A stretch of DNA of 64,000 nt from Cocos nucifera. Lineage: Eukaryota; Streptophyta; Magnoliopsida; Arecales; Arecaceae. The notes beneath the pieces are model-generated. The model ran no database searches. It was not told the origin of the DNA and worked only from the letters and a program-made list of their open reading frames with translations. The stretch is from assembly GCA_006176705.1 (NCBI GenBank), contig QRFJ01006401.1:112001-176000 (forward strand). Reading direction: 5' to 3'. Position 1 is the stretch's first letter; the number at the start of each line of letters is the position of its first letter. Below are positions 10,260-21,998 of the stretch, piece by piece. Position numbers and translations under genes: made by a program.

Positions 10260-12017
10260 TCTAATTATCTGAAAGAAAAATATGAAACCTTATTAGTACT
10301 CGAATTAATTAATCCTAAAGACTTGGACTTTAGTCTAAAGATTCTCTCATTATTTTTAATAAATTGGTAGCCTCTACCTCTAATTCAAAAAATTATACTA
10401 ACTCTTTAGCAGGTATTGGAATCCATATAGACTACATACGGATCCGAGGAAAACTTTGGCTAACCTGTGTGCATCTACAGGTAGGTTCACAATCAATTAT
10501 TTATTCAAATAATTTTAGTATTTAGATTTTGCCCTAGATGCCAAATCAGTAGGCTATGATCTCCACTGAAAAGGTCTGGCTAGGTCCAATAATTAACATG
10601 ATTGACTTCGGTGCATCAAACCAATGATAACCAGGCTCGAGAAAAGCTCTGGCTAACCTGATCACCATTAAGAGAGTATGATCAAATCATCATATGATGT
10701 ACAGTAATTTCAATATCCAAATAAACACTAGGTGTAAGGCACCTCCAATGTTCATCCAGAAAATTAAACTTATTATTATTCATCTTAATGGGAGGCTATG
10801 ATTTGGTTATCCCCATAACTTAGTCATTTTAAGGATCTAATAATTTAGAGAATTTAGTTTACATATAATTTAAGGATAGAAAGGATACAAACCAAATTTT
10901 TCCTACTGACTTCACCAAGTCAAGTCCTCCCACTGATTTCATCAAGTCAATAGGTTAGGACTATGATCAATTTAGGTCCATAGGCATCTTATTTAATCTT
11001 ACTGACTGAATCAGTCAAACTGATTTCTAATGACATGGGTCAGTCCGAATCACCAAGTGATCTAATTAAATTTCAATCAATCATGTCGGTCAGGTCAGTG
11101 AGATCAGTAGAAGAGATATGTCATTAACTCATCAAAGATCGAATCAGTGTGAATAGCTTCCAATTAAAAACCACAAGTCTAGACTGCCAAACTTACCTTA
11201 GACACCAATCGATTAATTAGATTTAATTTGATCAACCTAGTAATATTGGGCTTAACCACGTAGCCATGAATCAAGTCCATCGTTGTCTAATTAAAGACAT
11301 GGACTTGTCCAACTATAACTATTAGAGTTGATTCTAGAGTGTTCTTAACCTAAACCAATTCAACACTTGGTTAGATTTGATCAATTACTATAGATTAATC
11401 CATTTTTTAACTAACCTTAAGTGTAACCCAATTAATAGACCTAATTCATCTAATCCTTTAACCCATAGTATTATGATTTTGTCTTAGGATCTTTAATTCA
11501 CAATTCTAGAACCTAGAAGATAATAGTTAATTCTTTTAATTAAATTTTTGGACTGATGGATCAGGATTCGATATTTCAAAAATAATTTTTAAATTTTGAA
11601 AGATTTTTATTTTTTATTTTCTAAATTGGTCGACTCATTTCAGAAATGGGTTAGCTCATTTCTCAAACAGCAACCTATTGCTAGTTTTAAACAAAAAACA
11701 AAACATAATAAAAATTAAACTATGAATCAACCTTTTAGATATAATCTAAAATACATTCATATTTAATTTTTTAGTTAAAATAATTTTAATCATTAAAATT
11801 TTTTCACTATTCATCTTAATGAATGAGTTCATGGTGGCACCCCTACCACCATAAAGGATCCCCACTGAATGGAAGGACATGGCATTTAAATCATACTTGT
11901 CCCTTATGATCGAATGACTTGGTGGCTCATTCATTCTCGATTACTAAGTTATCTGGATTAAGCATATCAAATATACTAACATTTAATTTCTAATTACATA
12001 TTAGACATGTCAAGCAA
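10260..12017 (-). other. copia leader between PBS and protease, no gag recognised
   Basis: About 1.75 kb where a gag gene would be expected. I cannot find a gag zinc knuckle or a capsid-like frame. The longest frame is 62 residues (11746-11934, MNEPPSHSIIRDKYDLNAMS...). The text contains repeated short phrases such as CTGGCTAACCTG (about 10460 and 10650). It may be a degenerate or replaced gag region, or a long non-coding leader. Confidence 0.6.
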
Positions 12018-12036
12018 CCTGGTTGCTCTGATATCA
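12018..12036 (-). other. copia primer-binding site (initiator tRNA-Met type)
   Basis: The reverse complement reads TGATATCAGAGCAACCAGG, close to the TGGTATCAGAGC-type site used by many plant copia elements. It lies one base inside the LTR end at 12038. Confidence 0.8.
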
Positions 12037-12037
12037 T

Positions 12038-14862
12038 TGAAGAAAATCGAGCAGGATTTTTTGCATGCATTTTTAATATATTTTTGAAATTAAAGCAATG
12101 AAAATAAAAATTAAATAATATTAATCTATTGCATGCATTGATCTAATCAATTTAAATCCTACTTAAGATCTAGACATGCTAATATGTAATTTAAATTTTA
12201 AATATGATTGATCAGTAAATCGATTCTGCAGACCGATACGAGTTCAGAATTCGATACCTATGCGTAGGTAGCTGATCTCCATAATCTGAATCCATCAAAA
12301 TAAGCTGTGGTGTCACATGCTACAATCACACACTCATCCAGCCTCTATGGTTGGTCCACACAGAGCTCCTGATCCCGACCGGCTCCACTGGAGTGCTAGC
12401 TTCTCGTCGGAGCCTTCGACGGTTAATCACGATCGATCCAATTGATCATCTTCTTTCTAATCTCTCGGACACTCTAGAAAATTAGAACACTGAGTATGGA
12501 GGATGATGAGTCAGTGTCTGAAGTTTGGTGATGATCAAGTACTCACAGCACTCAATCTCTCCATCCAAACCTAGAGACCCAGTTCTAAGGTTTTGCACTC
12601 ACCGAAAATCCTGATTATCGAAAATCCTCTCACGCCCTCTCTCTTTAGAATTTTCTCATGAAATAATTTTTCATAGATCAAGGGACTCTCCCTCTATCAT
12701 ACATCTCTCTGAAAACACCTATTAGATGGGTGACCAAAGATTAGAAAATAAAAGAAGTGGCACGTAAAGATTTTAAGCGCAAGAATCCTGGTTTGACTTT
12801 TCCACCCCAAATGGATGTGCTCCACTCTAATTTTCTCTCTCTAAGAAATCCTCTCATGCCCCTCAGCCTTCTTTCACGTAAAACCATGCATGCCCATAAA
12901 AAAACAATTTTAAATGTGCGCTAACAGTGTGATTTGCGTGTAGGTTTGGATAAGGGAGAAAGAGGTTAGATGGTTTCAACTAAACACTTGAATTCAAAAT
13001 TCAAGTGTAGAGATTATCTCTTCCCAATGCCAAACCAGAGTGTTTGATGCATAGAAGAACTCTCCTTCTGCATGCCCATACCATAAAAGTGTGCCTGAGA
13101 AATGAGTTTGACGCATGGAGAGGATAAGAATAGGAAGTTTCAACCAACTAACCAAAATTTGAATTCAAAATTCAAGTTTATTTGAACTTGTCCAATGCTT
13201 GGACCTGGTCAAAAGTATATGAGAGGAGGGGCGCAGAAACCTTCTTTTGTGAGAGAAAAACTTATGCAAAAAATTTGGGGCATGAGACAAGAGTGGAAAA
13301 GTCAAAGCAAGGTGGCATAGGGAGAAAGTTTAAATTCAAACTTACTTTGAATTTATCTTAATTGGTTTCAACCAAACCAATAATTCTAGACCTAATTAAA
13401 TTAGATTAAACCTAACCAAATTAGGCTTAACTCAATCTAATAAAATTCTAATCAAATTATAAATTAATTTGGTCCAGATCCTGATAAAATCATGATCAAA
13501 TCTTGCATAGTGATTAGGTTATCTCATGATGTGATCGAGTCAAATCCAATCGAATCAAATTCAATTTGACTTGATCAAATCCTTATTACTCCATCAAATT
13601 GAGCTAATCAGTAATTGAATTACTAATTAATCCTTCAAAATATCAGAGTTCCAATTTAGTGGATGTCTGGACAATAGATTCTCATCAACATGAAACTCCT
13701 TAAGAGCTCAATCAAGTGGGACTCTTGAACCCAGTGTCCCAAACAAATGGAACTCACGAACATAGAGTTTCAGACCAATGTAACTCTTGATCAGAGAATT
13801 TCAGACAAGTAGAATTTTAAGTCCTAATCTAGTGGGACCCACAAAGATAGAGTCCTAGTCTAGTGGGACTCTTAGTCACAGAGTTCTAGTTTAGTGAAAC
13901 TTTTGACCATAGTGTCCTAAATTATCAGGACTCATGATCAATTATCAGATCAGGTAAGAACTTCTTATGTGTGTGACTCCATAGATTCAATTCTTAAGCC
14001 GATAGCATAAGAACTGATTTTCTGTACCAATCGATGTGACCATGTAGTAATGATACTCGACGTTCAGATAGATCAAAAAATTGTAACGCGACAATGACGA
14101 ACCTGTGGCATATGGTTATCGTGTAATTCATCCTTTTGACCTTGATGCTCAAAGAATGATCTAGGATTTACTACCAATCTTAAAAATTTATCCATATTAT
14201 ATTTCAAAATTCAGTGTCCATCACATGGACCATCCCGATCAAGGGTTTGCTAAATTGAAATACAGTGATGCACTTGCTCCAACACTTGAAGGGGTCAGTC
14301 GCATCTTGACACACACACTGACTTCATAAGTATTTGACTGCACCCAATTGCCTTCCATCACTGAATTAGAAATTCAGATAGTCCAGTACCTAAGTACAGT
14401 GAGTTACTTGCAAGTCACCTCGGTGGCCTTAGGTCTAAGAAATACTTATATCCATATCCTTTGCGAGCAACTCTTGATAGTAGAGAGCTCCATAATTGGA
14501 TCACGTTCAGTGAAATATATCTCTACACTTCATCTGCATGCCATAATAGTATCTCTATATTTCTTGGTTAAGAGGATAATCAATACTTATGGCACACAAT
14601 AACCTACACTCGATACGTTGTCATCCTGGATAATAATAAATCATTTAATCATGAACACGTTTGAGGACTAAATGATAAATCCTCTTTTATCGAATCTAAA
14701 TAGTCCTAAAGACTTCATCACAAAAGAGTTCATTTCAGAAAGATGCACAAAATGATGAAAATACCAATAAAATAATTTTATTCATTAATAATTTAAGTAT
14801 AATTATATTTAGCTCAACTATCTACAACCTAGATGATTGACTTTAGGATACAATTCCCAACA
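12038..14862 (-). mobile_element. copia 5' LTR (about 2.8 kb)
   Basis: In element orientation it begins TGTTGGGAATTGTATCC at 14862 and ends TTTTCTTCA at 12038, next to the primer-binding site. It contains no convincing coding frame; the small frame at 14348-14602 is incidental. A GTGGGAC(T/C)C phrase recurs about every 40-50 bp between 13690 and 13930. It drives transcription of the element in the family. The partner 3' LTR is outside the window. Confidence 0.85.
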
Positions 14863-15290
14863 CACATAAGGATTGTTGGAGGGCTTCTCTCCTTCTTCTA
14901 TCTTAAATTATCAGAGATCTTCATCCATGTTAGGATGAGGTTCTCCTCCTATTTCTGACATGGTTAATTTTTGCTCTTGTTAGGATGAAGTTCTCCTCCT
15001 ATTTTTAATAGGATAGTAGGGACACATAGGGATCATTGGAGGGCCTCTTTCCTCCTCCTATCTTAAATTATCGAAGGTCTTCATCCATGTCAGGACGAGA
15101 TCCTTCTGTTGTTGACATAGTTAGTTTTTGCTCTTGTTAGGATGAGACTCTTCTCATGTTCGTAACCAGATAGTAAGGACACATAAGGGCCATTGGAGGG
15201 CCTCTCTCTCCTCCTTCTATCTTAAATAACTGGAAGTTTTCATCCGTGTCAGGATGTAGTTTTCCTTCTTTTTTTGATATAGTTAATTTT
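14863..15290. repeat. 3' internal tandem repeat of Tat element, about 159-bp period
   Basis: Three units start near 14863, 15023 and 15180, each with CACATA(A)GGG-CATTGGAGGGC, a CTCCTCCTATCTTAAAT(T/A)A phrase, then TTCATCC(A/G)TGT(C/T)AGGA and GTTAATTTTTGCTCTTGTTAGGA-like parts. The copia insertion point is at the start of the first unit. Confidence 0.85.
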
Positions 15291-15329
15291 GATTAATTCA
15301 GAAGGTTATTTTCTGTCATCGTAGTTTTT

Positions 15330-16560
15330 CACCAAGGATAAAAATGCTAAAGTAAGAAAATTTTATTGAAATGAAATCATTGATAGTACACTCGAAGATT
15401 CTTCGAGTTTCATGATCGAGGAAGATCAACTCCTCTAAGCTCTTTTAAATGATAAGTTTCGGACCGGACGACCTTCATAACTTCGTAAGGGCCCTTCCAA
15501 TTTGGGTCGAGCTTTTCTTGATTCTAGGGTTGCGAGATAGCTGCTCGTCGAAGTACTAAGTCTTCCACTTTCAATGCCTTGCTTTTAATTTTGAAATTAT
15601 AGTAGTGAGCTACCTTTTGCTTGTAGGCTGCAATCCGAACTTGAGTCTTTTCACATTTTTCTTCCAACAAATTGAGATTAGCTCTAAGATCCTACGAATT
15701 GCGCTGCTCACTGAATGCCATAACTCATGCTGACGGAAGCTTGAGCTCAACTGGAATGACTACTTCAGTTCCAAAAGCCAGGATGAATGGAGTTTCTCCA
15801 GTTAATATGCTTTAGGTAGTTCAATATACCCAGAGTACATGATAGAATTCGTCTACCCAAATTTTTTTTATCCTTTCAAGTCTTGCTTTGATATCTTGTA
15901 GCAGGATTCTGTTGGTTACCTCGACCTCACCATTTGCTTATGAATGAGCCACTGATATAAAATTATGAGAGATATTTAAGTCTTCACAAAACTTGATAAA
16001 TTTTATACCAGGAAACTAGCATCCATTATTCATTATAAGAGTCTAGAGTAGGTCGAATCTACAAATACTTGACTTTTAGATGAAGTCCTGTACCTTTATT
16101 TCAGTAATTTTTGTTTGCGGTTCAGCTTCGACCCATTTAGTGAAATAGTCTATTACGATCAGGAGGAACTTTCGTTATTCGAATGTCATAGAAAAAGGTC
16201 TGAGTATGTCTATTCCCCACTGTACAAACAGTCATAGAGCACTCAGAGGGATAAGCTCGAAAGCTGGTTGTCTTTGAATATTTATATTCCTTTGGCAATG
16301 GTTATACTTTCTGACATACTCCAAAGGATCTCGGTGTATTATCGGTCAATAGTAGTCCTGTCGAAGAAGTTTGTGAGACAAAGATCTGGCCTCCAAATAA
16401 TTTTCACATATTTCTTCATGTACCTTTCATAATGCAAGATCAGCCTCGGAAGGTCGGAGATATTTTAAAAGCAGCAAAGTGTACGATCTTTTATACAACT
16501 TATTTTTATATAGAATATATCGGGAGGCTTGGTTCCTTAGTTTTCGAGCCTCTCTTGGAT
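15330..16560 (-). pseudogene. Tat-element integrase (decayed)
   Basis: Minus-strand translation shows the gypsy integrase end: NGEVEVTNRILLQDIKARLE, then WVDEFYHVLW, SILTGETPFILAFGTE, ALKVEDLVLRRAA, and LDPNWKGPYEV with a final NLRVYYQ near 15430. Several stops interrupt it. The enzyme family joins element cDNA to the host chromosome with a DDE active site. Its right part merges with RNase H near 16560. Confidence 0.82.
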
Positions 16561-17170
16561 CTTGAGGGAGGACACTATCTTTACCAAGCTTCATAGTTGC
16601 CGCTAACCTATCCTACCATCAATTGGGAGTCACTATAAGCTTGGAGCCAATCTACTTCCAGTTCTTTAGCTATTCTCTATCCTGCGATCAGAGCTTCGTA
16701 TTCTATTTCATTGTTTATTGCAGAAACTCAAAATGCAGCGCATATTCAGCAATAACTCTCTTTGGGTTAACTAAGATCAATTCAGTGCCTGCACCTGAAG
16801 CATTGAATGAACCATCCACATACAGAATCTAAAAGCCTTCAGAGAGATTTGCTCTTTTTTCAGGGGAGCCTGACTGCAATCATGGAATACTGATTCATTC
16901 TGCTCAAGTTTGGTCTCATTCGAAATAGTACATTCCACTATGAAATCTACCAATATTTATGTTTTGATTGACGGTCGAGGCTGAAAATTGATTTCAAACT
17001 CCGTAAGCTCAATTGTCCATTTTGTGATTCTTTCGAAGGCATCTATTCGATGAAGAACTGCCTGAATTGGTTGATTAGTGAGGAGAGTTATAGTATGTCT
17101 TTGAAAGTAAGGTCGGAGTTTTGAGCTGCAATCAATAGAGCATAAGTTAATTTTTCTAACTTAGTGTATC
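16560..17170 (-). pseudogene. Tat-element RNase H region (decayed)
   Basis: Lies between RT and integrase, as expected for gypsy pol. The minus-strand frames contain an ILYVDGSFNASGAGTELILV-like stretch around 16740-16830 and a TKWTIELTEFEINFQPR-like stretch around 16980-17030, typical of this segment, with stops between. No continuous reading. Confidence 0.65.
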
Positions 17171-18600
17171 TGATCTCGGTATCCCTTAAGTTCTGACTTA
17201 TATAGTAGATCAATCATTGAACTTTTGCTTCTTCTTTGACTAAAGACTATTGCAAGGGTCACTGGGGAGATCGCCAGGTACAAAAATAGTTCTTCTTCAG
17301 GTTTGAGCTTTGCCAATAGAGAAGGTGAGCCAAGGTAGTTCTTTAATTCTTCAAATGCTTGTTGATATTCGGCGGTCCAGCAAAAATTCTTTGACTGTTT
17401 AAGAACTTGGAAGAAGGGCGTGCATTGCTCGGTCGATCTCGAGATGAAGCAGTTCAGGGCCGCCATCTTTCTTGTTAGACGTTGAATTTTTTTTATTGAT
17501 TTTGGGATAGTCATTTCTTGAATAGCCCAAATCTTCTCCGAATTTGCTTCGATTCCACGTCTCGACACTATGAACCCCAAGAATTTTTCTAAAATCACAC
17601 CGAAGGCGTACTTGATCAGGTTCGGCTTCACTTGTATCTCCGAAGGGCACTAAAAGTCTCCTCAAGATCAGCTATATGATTTGTTGAGGTTCGACTCTTG
17701 ACAAGTATATTATCTATATAAACCTTCATGTTGTGGCCGATTTGCTTTTTGAAGATCTTATTTATCAAGTGCAGATAGGTTGCTTCTACATTTTTAAGTT
17801 CAAATTGCATAATCCTATAACAATAAAGACCACGGTCAGTAATAAAAGCAGTCTTCTCCTCATCTTCTAGTGCCATTCGATTTGAGTATAGTCGGAGAAG
17901 GCATCCATGAAAGTGATAAGTTCATGGCCTAATGTTGCGTCTACCAACTGATCAATTCTGGACAAGAGATAGCTATCCTTCGGACATGCTTTATTCAACT
18001 TCTTGAAGTCTATGTACATTCTCCATTTGCCGCTTGCCTTTTCGACAAGGACTATGTTGGAGATCCAGTTCGGATAGAAAACTTTTCGGATGAATCCGAT
18101 CTTGAGAAGCTTATCAACTTCTTCTGTAATTGCCTTCTATCTCTCTGGGCCATAGCTGTGTATCTTTTCTTTCATTGGTCGATGTTTGAGATCAACAGTC
18201 AGACGATGTTCCATAACTTCAGCATCAATTTTGGACCTATCTACGGGGATCCAAGTAAATACATCTGCATTTCTCTACAGGAATTCGATGAGTTACTCTC
18301 ATACCTCTTCTCCTAGATTGGAGCCGATTTGTACTGTGTGCTCTTTATTTCCATCATTCAAAGGGATTGAGATAAGATCTTCCATGGGTTCCCCCCATTC
18401 TTCAGTAAGGTCATTCTGAATATCTAGCCATCAACTGGGCAAGAGTTTGATTGTTGCCTCTTTGTAAGATAATTGAGTAACAATACTTTGCCAGAGCTTG
18501 ATCTCTCCTGACTTGTTCAATCTCATTATTTGTTGAAAATTTTATTTTTAAATAATAAGTCGATACCACTATCCGAAGTGCATTAAGATCCGATCAATCG
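17171..18600 (-). pseudogene. Tat-element reverse transcriptase (decayed)
   Basis: Open stretches 17628-17876 and 17161-17631 carry KTAFITDRGLYCYRIMQFEL, then KVYIDNILVKS, then GFIVSRRGIEANSEKIWAI and MAALNCFISRSTEQC..FFQVLK. These are the palm, fingers and connection landmarks of gypsy RT. The catalytic box reads YIDN where YxDD is expected, so one metal-binding Asp is lost. The two stretches are in different frames near 17630, pointing to a small indel. Upstream (17880-18600) the N-terminal RT part is readable with stops. Confidence 0.87.
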
Positions 18601-19030
18601 AGAATTGCATTGTAAACAAATGGGACCTTTACCACCAAAAAATCCACCTGCATCCTAAACTATCTTGGGTACTGCCCTGCAGCCATAGTTAGTATTATTA
18701 TCCCTTTAACTGGCACCGCATTGCCGGTGAAGCCAACCAGTGGGGTACTCATTGGTCTAAGCCGGTTATTAGGTATAGACATTTTGGAGAAAACATCATA
18801 AAATAAGACATCGGTCGAACTTTTATTATCGATAAGAACATGGCGTACATCATATTCTGCGATATTTAAAGAAACTACAATCACGTCATTATATGAGAAC
18901 TGAACTTCTTGCTCATCTTCTTTAATGAAAGTGATGGATTCTTCAGTCTTCCATCTTTTAGCCAATCCTCTAGATTCGCTGGCCTCCTTCCATCGAAGTC
19001 CATCAGAGATAGTATTAATGATGCTTAGTA
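18600..19030 (-). pseudogene. Tat-element protease region (changed active site)
   Basis: Part of the 214-residue continuous frame 18660-19304. It contains VRHVLIDNKSSTDVLFYDVF, where the retropepsin family has D-N/S/T-G and this copy has D-N-K, then STPLVGFTGNAVPVKGI, a typical flap-and-after stretch. Protease cuts the Gag-Pol polyprotein. The change at the glycine and the stop at the end of the frame indicate a dead copy. Confidence 0.82.
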
Positions 19031-20560
19031 GGGGTCGATCTCCTTGTTGTTTCTTCCTTCTTGATGGTTCTGATTGCGGCAGTGCTCTCGGTCGCTGTTT
19101 TCTTGCCTCAGATCGATGTTGCAGAAATCGGCCAAGCTGGTCTCGTTTGATGAGCTTCTCGATCTCATCTTGGAGCTGAATGTATTCTTCGATATTGTGA
19201 TCATGGTCATGATGGTAGAGGCAGTATTTGCTTGGGTTGTGCTTGCTAAGATGAGTGCGCATCCTTTCTAGCCTTAGCAGCTGCTCCTTCATCTCCATCA
19301 GCACCTACATTTTTAGAATATTGAGAGGGGCATAATTACAGAATCTTCTGAGGAGAGAGTTCCACCGTGTCTTTCGATCAGGACTCTTTTATCAATGAGC
19401 TCAGGAAGGAGTCTGGGCTCGTCTACACTTAGGAGGGGTCTGAAAGTACGGTCGAGCTTCACTCGACTTTTTTCAAGTGCAGGCTTGCTAGATTCTTCTA
19501 CTTGCCATTCTCCTGCGGCTTCACCTTTGGTCTGAGCAAGCAGATCAGTAAAATCTCAGGGATACTTGCTCTCCAAAAAGGATAGAAGATCATTTTTCTG
19601 AAAATTATTCTTTAGTGCGGCCATAGCAATAGATTGGTTTAAATTTCGAACATCTAGGATAGCAGCATTGAAGCAATTGACGTAAGCTCAGATGGACTCT
19701 CCTTTCTTCTGCTTAATATTAATAAGAAAGTTCGAGCCTTGCCTTAGATGTCGGCTACTCACGAAATGAGCCGCAAAATGATAGCTCATTTGGTCGAAGG
19801 AGAAGATCGTACCCAACTTCAACACCGAGGATCAATTTCTTATTGCTTCCTTTAGAGTTGATGAAAAAACTCAGCATAAAATGATGTATGGTGCATTATG
19901 GAGCAGCATCATGGTCCAAAAGATCTTCAGATGGTCGATTGGATCAGTAATCCCATCGTAGCTCTCGAACTAGGAGAGCTTGAAGTTCGGTGGAATAGGC
20001 TCCTGCATGATTCAGACAGAGAAGGAGGGATCTATGCAGATGTCATCATGGCGAGTCAGGGTGGTATGGCGGAATTTCTCAATCTATCGATTCATGTTCT
20101 GAAGCTTCTGATTAAGGATACCATCTCGATTATGAATCTTAGAGGGCTTCTGGCTGTAGATGGGGAAGGCTTCTTCTGAAAAGGAATCATGATCAGAATC
20201 AGGATCTTTTGCTTTTCATTTTTTCTTTTCAGGACTAACGGGTCTACTGACCCAAGTACGCTTTCTTTGGGTTGGTTCTTGAAATTTTGGAGGAGAATTT
20301 TTCGACTGGGCCACCGTCGGAGGCTGCTGTATTGCCTACACTATTTCGGTGAGGCCTCGAATCTGTTGCACCAGCAGATTGAACTGCTTTGGATCCATCA
20401 TGGCCATCGATGGGGTAGGTTGTGGTGCTGGTGATGGTATTGGGGTTGGCAGATCTGACTCAAATCTGATGATGGAGGTGGTGGATCGTTGGATGGACTT
20501 CTTTGGGAGCATCTCTGGAGCTAAAAGGGATCAAATGAATGAAAGATCAAAGGAAGAAAG
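19030..20560 (-). pseudogene. Tat-element gag (decayed, damaged zinc knuckle)
   Basis: The C-terminal part (19030-19304) has a nucleocapsid-like CLYHHDHDHNIEEYIQLQDE. Compared with the intact sibling at 46480-46540 (CLYHHDHGHDTEKC) the glycine and the last cysteine are replaced. The N-terminal part near 20380-20440 reads MMDPKQFNLLVQQIRGLTEI. The central capsid-like region is interrupted by stops. Gag packages element RNA. Frames given by the opposite strand (for example 19898-20651) are shadows. Confidence 0.8.
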
Positions 20561-20605
20561 CAAACAAAATTGGTTGAGCACTCTTTTTACAATGAGGGCT
20601 CAGAA

Positions 20606-20629
20606 GGATCCTTTCTGTAGCGCTAATTC
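20606..20629 (-). other. probable Tat primer-binding site
   Basis: Immediately inside the 5' LTR; the reverse complement reads GAATTAGCGCTACAGAAAGG, and the sibling element has GAATTAGCGCCAAAGGAAGG at 45103. The conserved position fits a primer-binding site; I do not assign the tRNA. Confidence 0.55.
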
Positions 20630-21853
20630 TGTTGGTGTAGAATCTGGTTAACGCTAGAATAAAGTTGGAGCTGGAGAAGATGAGGTCACCGTCGGTGACC
20701 TGCAAAATAAAATCCTATCCAGAGTCGGGGGTGGAGACTGCAATAGGACTCTCTGATAATTAAGTCAGCTCTTCTGGCCAACGAAAATGGAGTGCTCAGA
20801 AAGATTAAAGTAGAGTTTTAAGCTTAGAAAAAAATATATCTAGAGGATCCCTTATATAGACAGAGCTTGTAACAAACTGATTGTGACAGCCGTAACTGCC
20901 TGATAGTAGACCGTTCAGAACCACGTGGAGTTTGTTATGGAAGAAGGTGTTCGTTGTTGCGATATGCTAGTATGTAGGAGATCGATGATTGAAGTTTGGA
21001 TGGTGCATCTATCATCAGTGAAGGGCTTTGCATTACAATAGTTCTAGAAAAGTTTATATTTTTTTGAGGTCGTCTGTATGTAGATTGACTCGCGCCGAGC
21101 TAGGAGTTGAATTTGCGTAGACGACGGGGTCCTTCTAGGCGACCGTAGAGAGTTCATCCGAAAGGAGTTCTTTTTTGCGACTGGAGGGAGTTCGATCGAA
21201 AGGAGCCCTATGGACGACTGCAAGAAGTTCGACCGGAAGGAGCTCTTCTTGGCAACTGCAAGGAGTTCGACCGAAAAGAGCACTTCTTAGCGACTGGAGG
21301 GAGTTCAACCGAAAGTTTCAAGGTGGCTTGTAAGTGGCTAATTTGAAGACAAGATCCTTCTGTTAACTTTATCCTACACGTGCGAGATTCTAGATATCAT
21401 GAAGCCAAGATCTGTTCTCCCTGTAGGGCATAGAAGTTTGTCCAGAGAGAAACTCTGCCAATCTGCAGCTCCTGCTGTGAGATCCAGTATGCAATGAAGA
21501 AATTTGACCTGAGGAAAATTTGGTTAGATAGGAATTCCACCAGCTTCAAGGTCGGCCAGACCAGGTTATGCAGGAATTGAATGTTTAGCCAGCTGCTCAG
21601 GCGATTTTCTCCATTGTTCAAGTTCATCAAAAAAGAAGTTCGACAGGAGCTAGCCACTAATAATGAAGGAATTCGGCAACTTTCATGATCGACCACCAAA
21701 CTCGTATGGGCAAGATCTACAGCATGTTATAGGCTCTGAAGTTTACTCATGCAGCCTAGGAGATCAGCTGGCAGACTGAAGATTAGCCATCATGGGACTG
21801 CCTTGGGATCAGATGCCAGGCCGAACTTTGGAGGAGCTGGTTTAACCCCAACA
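20630..21853 (-). mobile_element. Tat 5' LTR
   Basis: In element orientation it starts TGTTGGGGTTAAACC at 21853 and ends CTACACCAACA at 20630. It shares with 39273-40819 the 3' part (GAGCTGACTT, CACTCCATTTT, TTGCAGGTCA phrases) and a run of AGTTCGACCGAAAGGAG units (about 21130-21310). TATATAAGGGATCC at about 20846-20860 (minus strand) is a plausible TATA region. No coding capacity is apparent. Confidence 0.85.
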
Positions 21854-21998
21854 CTTTGCAATGAGAATATAATTCCACATACAATGCTATCTGTCTAAGA
21901 CAAAAAAAAAAGAAAAGAAAAGAAAGGCACTAAAGAAAATGTGCAAAGAAATAACGAAGGAATAAAAGAAAGATCTTCGCTACTTTTTCCTTGACTCT
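21854..21998. other. short spacer between Tat LTR and XTH copy A
   Basis: About 145 bp, including an A-rich run with GAAAAG units at 21902-21926. This is what is left of the 3' untranslated or downstream region of copy A before the retrotransposon. Confidence 0.6.

Larger units (their letters stand above)
1..14862 (-). mobile_element. Ty1/copia LTR retrotransposon, decayed and split by two insertions
   Basis: On the minus strand, from right to left, I see a 5' LTR (14862 to 12038), a primer-binding site like the initiator-tRNA-Met type, a leader, protease, integrase, reverse transcriptase and RNase H, in Ty1/copia order (protease-integrase-RT-RNase H). The 3' end and 3' LTR lie beyond base 1. 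The coding part is interrupted by a CACTA transposon (4140-9712) and a solo LTR (1377-2984); removing both brings the copia domains back into register. Scattered stops and active-site changes make it non-functional. The right flank starts with CACAT (14863-14867), the expected partner of an off-window target duplication. The 5' LTR is long (about 2.8 kb). I do not assign a lineage. Confidence 0.9.
14863..21853 (-). mobile_element. Tat-like Ty3/gypsy retrotransposon, 5' part, decayed
   Basis: On the minus strand from right to left: 5' LTR (21853-20630), gag (about 20560-19030), protease, RT, RNase H, integrase (to about 15330) and a 3' internal tandem repeat. This is Ty3/gypsy domain order (PR-RT-RNase H-IN). 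The gag and pol motifs resemble the Tat group. Copia (1-14862) is inserted in its 3' internal repeat, so its 3' LTR is beyond the window. Many in-frame stops and changed catalytic residues show it is inactive. The same LTR family recurs at 39273-40819, 43943-45102, 48333-49641 and 63198-64000. Confidence 0.88.

Noticed and set aside
14348..14602. 84-codon plus-strand frame
   Set aside because: Lies inside the copia LTR, antisense to the element, with no recognisable feature.
18925..19271. Plus-strand frames of 84 and 65 codons
   Set aside because: Antisense of the Tat gag-protease frame.
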